Source of the DNA: Flavobacteriales bacterium UBA7468
Lineage (GTDB): Bacteria > Bacteroidota > Bacteroidia > Flavobacteriales_D > Crocinitomicaceae
Length of the DNA: 45,887 nt
Reading direction: 5' to 3'
NCBI GenBank assembly: GCA_002478565.1
Contig: DLPC01000020.1
Span: 1-45,887, forward strand
Positions 42,162 to 45,887 of the stretch are shown here, in pieces (the stretch's first letter is position 1; each line of letters opens with the position of its first letter). A program made the position numbers and the translations under genes. Under the pieces are notes generated by a model that did not search any database, was not told the origin of the DNA, and saw only the letters and a program-made list of their open reading frames with translations.

Positions 42162-42827
42162 ATGAAACGCTTGCTTTACTTTTTTACCCTTGTTATTTTA
42201 TTTTCATCTTGTGTGGCTGTGCAAGAAGTGCCAAATGTGGTGCAACTCACACAAAATCATTCCCGCATTGCAGTATTGCCAATTAGGGCAACGGTTGAAA
42301 GAAAAATCTGGATGTCCAATGAAAAATACCTCGACCTCTGCCAAAAAAAATCCGAAGAAATTCAGTTACGGGTGTTCAGACAGCTCGATCATTACGCGCG
42401 CGACGGTCGCCTTCATGCAGAAATCATGGCCCCAGATGAAGTCAATTCGATGTTGTTTGGCATCGGTTTTCCTACAACGCAATTCACCAACACTGAACTT
42501 TGTAGTTTATTACAAGTTGATGCCATTGTTTGGGGAAACATCGATATCCGCGAACCAGTGAGCGAAGCGGCTGCAATGGCTTTATCTAATAATTCTTGGA
42601 TCATTCCGATTACCAATCAAGTTGAAATCACACTCAAACTCTATGACAGCCAAACTGACGCCCAGCTCTGGAGTGCCTACACCAGCAGATCTGGCCAACT
42701 CGGTTCTCTGAAAAGAAAGATGCAGATGGATGTTTGCCGTCGTGCAACGCGCAACATTCCCTACAACATCAAGAAAAAGAAATACAAAAAGGCCTTTCTC
42801 ATCCTACAAAACGGCACCCAAAACTAG
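42162..42827 (+). CDS. Lipoprotein, 221 residues
   Basis: The lipobox is FSSC at residues 14-17. The mature domain (RIAVLPIRATVERK; LLQVDAIVWGNIDIREP; VEITLKLYDSQTDAQLWSAY) has the alternating pattern of CsgG/GNA1162/DUF799-like outer-membrane lipoproteins, which assemble periplasmic complexes. The match is by pattern only. The stop overlaps the convergent 425-residue gene by 4 bp. Confidence 0.75.
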   Translation: MKRLLYFFTLVILFSSCVAVQEVPNVVQLTQNHSRIAVLPIRATVERKIWMSNEKYLDLCQKKSEEIQLRVFRQLDHYARDGRLHAEIMAPDEVNSMLFGIGFPTTQFTNTELCSLLQVDAIVWGNIDIREPVSEAAAMALSNNSWIIPITNQVEITLKLYDSQTDAQLWSAYTSRSGQLGSLKRKMQMDVCRRATRNIPYNIKKKKYKKAFLILQNGTQN

Positions 42828-44101
42828 CTTTCAAAGTAAGTCTCAAAATAAGTATCCGAAAACAACGGATAACTAAGTTCATTTCTAATTTTTTGAAAAT
42901 GACTAACCGCAGATTGATCTTTGAACCCTAATCCTTCATTGATTTTCGTGCGAAAGAAACTGATATATAATTCCAAGAATTCACGGTAACCATGTCGGAT
43001 ATGGCCAAATGGAATGTGCTCCAAGATAGACTTCGCCTTGGTATATTCTTGCCGTTCAAGTAACGTAGACACTTCAAAAATACGGTGAATCGATACCTGT
43101 GAAAAATGATACCAGAACTTGATGTCGTTGACTAAATGAATATGCTGCGCTACAAAAATCTTGAGTTCCTTGTGGCGCAGTACCAAAGACTGAACGGCCG
43201 GCTCGTAGAGCAATTCAGTTATGTATTGCGGTTCCTTTTCAAGGCGCTTTGTCATCAGTTCCTTTAAGTTATTACGTTGTTGATTAGTCTTGGCATTGAT
43301 CATTTTGATGCCAAAAACGCGTCCAAACAATATGGGGTGCATATCGGGTGTCGGTAAGGGTAATTTTTTAAGCAGTTTGGGGTCCGGAACTTCACACATC
43401 AGTAATTGACGCCAAATCTCGAGGGCTGTAATGAAGATTTGAGTTTCGGTATCTAGTTTTTTCTGCCGACTTAAAAAAGTAATCCAGCTGCCATATTTCT
43501 GATTGAGACGTGCATAATCGACAAATATCTTAAAGACGATATCTCGAAAATTTGTCTCGAGTAAAAGCTGCTCTTCAAAAGCTTGATCATTGAAATGTCT
43601 GAAATGAAGCCCTACCAAAACACCTATTTGAGCAACCTCATCGTAGGGTAGTTGTGTAAATTGAAAAGCGGGCTCTTTAAACAGGGCCATTAACTTTTGA
43701 AGATCGCGGCGGCTAATTAATTCGCGCAAGCAAACAGCAAAAGACATCGTAAAGTACTCTTGCTTTGCCTTGCGATATTTCAACAGACTAATAATTTCCT
43801 CGATGTCATCTTGTGCCAAACTGACGTATAAACTCTCCCAGGTTGGCCAGATATCTACCTCAGTATAGCGCTGACTAAAATCTTTGAACGAACGAAAGCC
43901 ACAATAAATGGCCAAATGATCCAATGTACTCTCCCTTGGTTTTCTAAACTCAGCCAAGCCAAATAACCTCCGAATCGTGTTATAAGAAAGTACGGCACCC
44001 GTTTTCTCATAAATATCCTGAACAATTGCCTCACAATCTCCCCGATCAGCAATTTTCCGATTAAACGTTTTCTCCAGTTCTGATTTAAGCTCATCAATCA
44101 T
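42824..44101 (-). CDS. Possible regulator with N-terminal HTH-like domain, 425 residues
   Basis: The first ~75 residues (FNRKIADRGDCEAIVQDIYE, LSYNTIRRLFGL, STLDHLAIYCGFRSFKDF) form a small helical domain widespread in Bacteroidota and resembling a helix-turn-helix. The remaining 350 residues are all helical with TPR-like alternation and no catalytic motif. The start lies beside an array of TGTATCA sites, so autoregulation or control of the divergent T9SS/collagen operon is plausible. Family name unknown to me. Confidence 0.72.
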   Translation of the reverse strand: MIDELKSELEKTFNRKIADRGDCEAIVQDIYEKTGAVLSYNTIRRLFGLAEFRKPRESTLDHLAIYCGFRSFKDFSQRYTEVDIWPTWESLYVSLAQDDIEEIISLLKYRKAKQEYFTMSFAVCLRELISRRDLQKLMALFKEPAFQFTQLPYDEVAQIGVLVGLHFRHFNDQAFEEQLLLETNFRDIVFKIFVDYARLNQKYGSWITFLSRQKKLDTETQIFITALEIWRQLLMCEVPDPKLLKKLPLPTPDMHPILFGRVFGIKMINAKTNQQRNNLKELMTKRLEKEPQYITELLYEPAVQSLVLRHKELKIFVAQHIHLVNDIKFWYHFSQVSIHRIFEVSTLLERQEYTKAKSILEHIPFGHIRHGYREFLELYISFFRTKINEGLGFKDQSAVSHFQKIRNELSYPLFSDTYFETYFES

Positions 44102-44118
44102 TTTTCAAATGTATTGAT

Positions 44119-44168
44119 TGTATCATACATGTATCAATAGTTTTTAAATGTGTATCAATATTGTATCA
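44119..44168. promoter_or_regulatory. Four helically phased TGTATCA sites
   Basis: Copies at 44119-44125, 44130-44136, 44151-44157 and 44162-44168 are all in the same direction. Start-to-start spacings are 11, 21 and 11 bp, so all lie on one face of the helix. A degenerate copy (TGTATTG) lies at 44110. They fill the 100-bp divergent intergenic region. Confidence 0.6.
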
Positions 44169-44201
44169 TTTTTGTGAATGATCTTTTAGAAATTTGAATC
44201 C

Positions 44202-44711
44202 ATGAGAATCGTTCTATTTCTTATAATTTGTTTTTTGGAGTCATTTATATATGCCCAACAAGAACGAAAAATTTTGGCTACTTCAGGTCGAGTGGCTAAA
44301 AATTTGACTCCTTCGTTGTTTCAAAATAGAAGAATTGAATATACACTAGGTGAACCTATCACTTTTACAACCTTAAATAGCGGAAAACGCATCAATTGTG
44401 GTTTTATTCAGCCTGATGAAAACAAACCCGTCCTTAACCCAAATAGTGGAGCTTCCGGTGGTTCAGCGCTGAGCGCGGTAATTTTTCCTAACCCAGCTGA
44501 TCAGTTCGTTAGTATCCAAACCAATTTGGTACCCGATTCGCATTTTGATATACAGCTTATCAATCTGAATGGCAAGCTTATTTCTATCTATCGCATGAGT
44601 TCAAATCAATTTCGCATAAGTGATCTCACATTACCAAGCGGACTCTACCTACTTAATTTTTACGACCCTAATGGAAAGTTCTTACTCCAAAAAGAACTTT
44701 CTATTTATTAA
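44202..44711 (+). CDS. Short T9SS type A exported protein
   Basis: The 169-residue protein has a signal peptide (MRIVLFLIICFLESFIYAQ). A short domain (RRIEYTLGEPITFTTLNSGK) is typical of small Bacteroidota surface proteins, and the C-terminal sorting domain (VIFPNPADQFVSIQTN, FDIQLINLNGKLISIY, LPSGLYLLNF) marks it for T9SS. It is 7 bp before the collagen-like gene and is co-transcribed with it. Confidence 0.82.
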   Translation: MRIVLFLIICFLESFIYAQQERKILATSGRVAKNLTPSLFQNRRIEYTLGEPITFTTLNSGKRINCGFIQPDENKPVLNPNSGASGGSALSAVIFPNPADQFVSIQTNLVPDSHFDIQLINLNGKLISIYRMSSNQFRISDLTLPSGLYLLNFYDPNGKFLLQKELSIY

Positions 44712-44718
44712 AACGCTT

Positions 44719-45887
44719 ATGAAAAAATCACTATCCTTCATCTTGGCACTTGTTATTAATTTTTCAATATTTGGACAAGCACCCGAAGGCATTAATTATC
44801 AGGCTGTCATTCGAAATATAAGCGGCACTTTAGTTACCGGAACCAATATTGCGATGCGTATTCAAATCAAGCAAGGAACCTCGAGCGGTAGCATCGTGTA
44901 CCAAGAGCGCCATGCCGTGCAGACTTCCCAACAAGGCTTGGTTAACTTGGTAATTGGCAACGGCATTGCTATTAGTGGTACTTTTTCAACTATTAACTGG
45001 GGGAATGGCCCTTATTTCATAGCACTAGGTGTAGATTTTTCTGCAGGAACCAATTACCTTGACTACGGCACACAACAAATGATGAGCGTACCATATGCGC
45101 TATATGCAAAATCAGCTGGTACAGAACTCAATCAATGGCAATACGGCGTTGGGGCACCCGTTAACACCCTCGGTACCACTGGAGACTTTTACTACGATAC
45201 CCAGTCAGGAAACATCTACTACAAAAATAACGGAACAAATTGGGTACTCACCGGCAACATTACAGGCCCCCAAGGTGCAACCGGTCCACAAGGGCCGATT
45301 GGATTAACCGGGCCTACTGGAGCGACTGGAGCGACCGGTCCACAAGGACCGATTGGATTAACCGGGCCTGCAGGAGCGACTGGCGCGACTGGACCGCAAG
45401 GGCCAATTGGATTAACCGGGCCGACTGGCGCGACTGGCGCAACCGGAGCAACTGGACCACAAGGACCGATTGGATTAACCGGGCCTGCAGGAGCGACTGG
45501 AGCAACCGGAGCAACCGGACCACAAGGGCCGATTGGTTTAACCGGGCTGGCAGGAGCAAATGGAACGAACGGAACGGCAGTTCTCAACGGCATAACGGCA
45601 CCTACTTCAGCAATGGGAAACAATGGTGATTTTTTCATCAATACTGCAACAAATACGCTCTATGGACCAAAAGCCAACGGCACATGGCCGGCAGGTACGT
45701 CTTTGGTCGGGCCACAAGGAAGTCAAGGAGTGCAGGGACCAATTGGTTTAACTGGCGCGACAGGAGCGACAGGAGCAACCGGACCACAAGGGCCAATTGG
45801 ATTAACCGGGCCTGCTGGAGCGACTGGACCACAAGGGCCAATTGGATTAACCGGGCCGACAGGAGCAACCGGACCACAAGGACCGAT
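44719..45887 (+). CDS. Collagen-like repeat protein, 3'-truncated by the window
   Basis: 389 residues are visible and the frame is open at the window end. A signal peptide (MKKSLSFILALVINFSIFGQ) leads an N-terminal domain (APEGINYQAVIRNISG ... MSVPYALYAKSA) that often precedes tail-fibre-like or collagen-like proteins in Bacteroidota. Residue 183 onwards is Gly-X-Y with units of GPQGPIGLTGPTGATGAT. The block breaks at residues 288-330 for a short globular insert (MGNNGDFFINTATNTLYG) and resumes to the end. The protein probably forms a trimeric fibre at the surface. The sorting signal, if any, is outside the window. Confidence 0.85.
   Translation, partial: MKKSLSFILALVINFSIFGQAPEGINYQAVIRNISGTLVTGTNIAMRIQIKQGTSSGSIVYQERHAVQTSQQGLVNLVIGNGIAISGTFSTINWGNGPYFIALGVDFSAGTNYLDYGTQQMMSVPYALYAKSAGTELNQWQYGVGAPVNTLGTTGDFYYDTQSGNIYYKNNGTNWVLTGNITGPQGATGPQGPIGLTGPTGATGATGPQGPIGLTGPAGATGATGPQGPIGLTGPTGATGATGATGPQGPIGLTGPAGATGATGATGPQGPIGLTGLAGANGTNGTAVLNGITAPTSAMGNNGDFFINTATNTLYGPKANGTWPAGTSLVGPQGSQGVQGPIGLTGATGATGATGPQGPIGLTGPAGATGPQGPIGLTGPTGATGPQGP
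45265..45579 (+). repeat. Collagen-like tandem repeat block 1
   Basis: 35 consecutive Gly-X-Y triplets. DNA units such as CCACAAGGACCGATTGGATT recur nearly unchanged, differing mainly at third positions. Long near-identical copies make slippage and assembly collapse likely. Confidence 0.85.
45709..45887 (+). repeat. Collagen-like tandem repeat block 2 (continues past the window)
   Basis: The Gly-X-Y repeat resumes after the globular insert with the same unit as block 1. It is cut by the window end, so true length is unknown. Confidence 0.85.

Noticed and set aside
45219..45877. Long minus-strand and alternative-frame proteins rich in Pro/Gly or Arg/Ser
   Set aside because: They are mirror readings of the collagen repeat; the plus frame from 44719 has a signal peptide and a known domain.
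45265..45887. CRISPR-like regular repeats
   Set aside because: The repeats are codon-phased Gly-X-Y units without unique spacers.

Overview
The window looks like chromosomal DNA of a member of the Bacteroidota, probably Flavobacteriales. Secreted proteins carry type IX secretion (T9SS) C-terminal signals, both the gliding-motility type B tail and the type A tail. Several genes are preceded by the Bacteroidota -7 box TAnnTTTG rather than by Shine-Dalgarno sequences. Many housekeeping genes are typical of that phylum. No species can be named from the sequence alone.

Layout. 1-13.3 kb is mostly core: the 3' part of fabI with its terminator, a large VPS10/BNR-repeat exoprotein, a divergent nidogen-domain T9SS protein followed by osmC-like and rlmB genes, a HAD phosphatase, a membrane protein and upp, an MFS carrier, and kup. 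13.4-18.5 kb is built around two tRNA genes, Leu(GAG) and Asp(GTC), and holds an intergenic repeat cluster, a GNAT-type toxin-antitoxin (TA) pair, a DUF1573 lipoprotein, an MBL hydrolase, a thioesterase, and a second TA pair bounded by 36-bp direct repeats that lie in the tRNA-Asp terminator. 18.5-22.9 kb has a cluster of O-acetyl ester enzymes: an acyltransferase 3, a CE2-like esterase and a sialate O-acetylesterase. 22.9-28.4 kb holds an AbiEi/AbiEii pair, two very small genes, a T9SS protein, a zeta-like kinase with a 48-residue partner, and a histone-deacetylase-family enzyme.

28.4-34.8 kb is the most unusual block. Two operons face each other tail to tail with overlapping stops. One is NUDIX plus a PLD-nuclease/SF2 helicase/DUF3427-like protein. 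The other is MazG plus a PD-(D/E)xK/DUF2075 helicase plus an HNH-HIT fusion. Each of the three nuclease-bearing proteins is therefore linked to a nucleotide-hydrolase fold. I read this as a candidate defence locus; that is inference.

34.8-45.9 kb returns to mixed content: secreted proteins, an orphan Panacea-type antitoxin with a shrunken RelE-like toxin remnant, an uncharacterised 408-residue protein, a J-domain/KTSC fusion, a VapBC-like pair, rmuC, a flavin reductase, a 425-residue possible regulator facing an array of phased TGTATCA sites, and a T9SS protein followed by a collagen-like protein that runs off the window end. In all, six intact or decayed TA modules lie between 13.9 and 39.5 kb.
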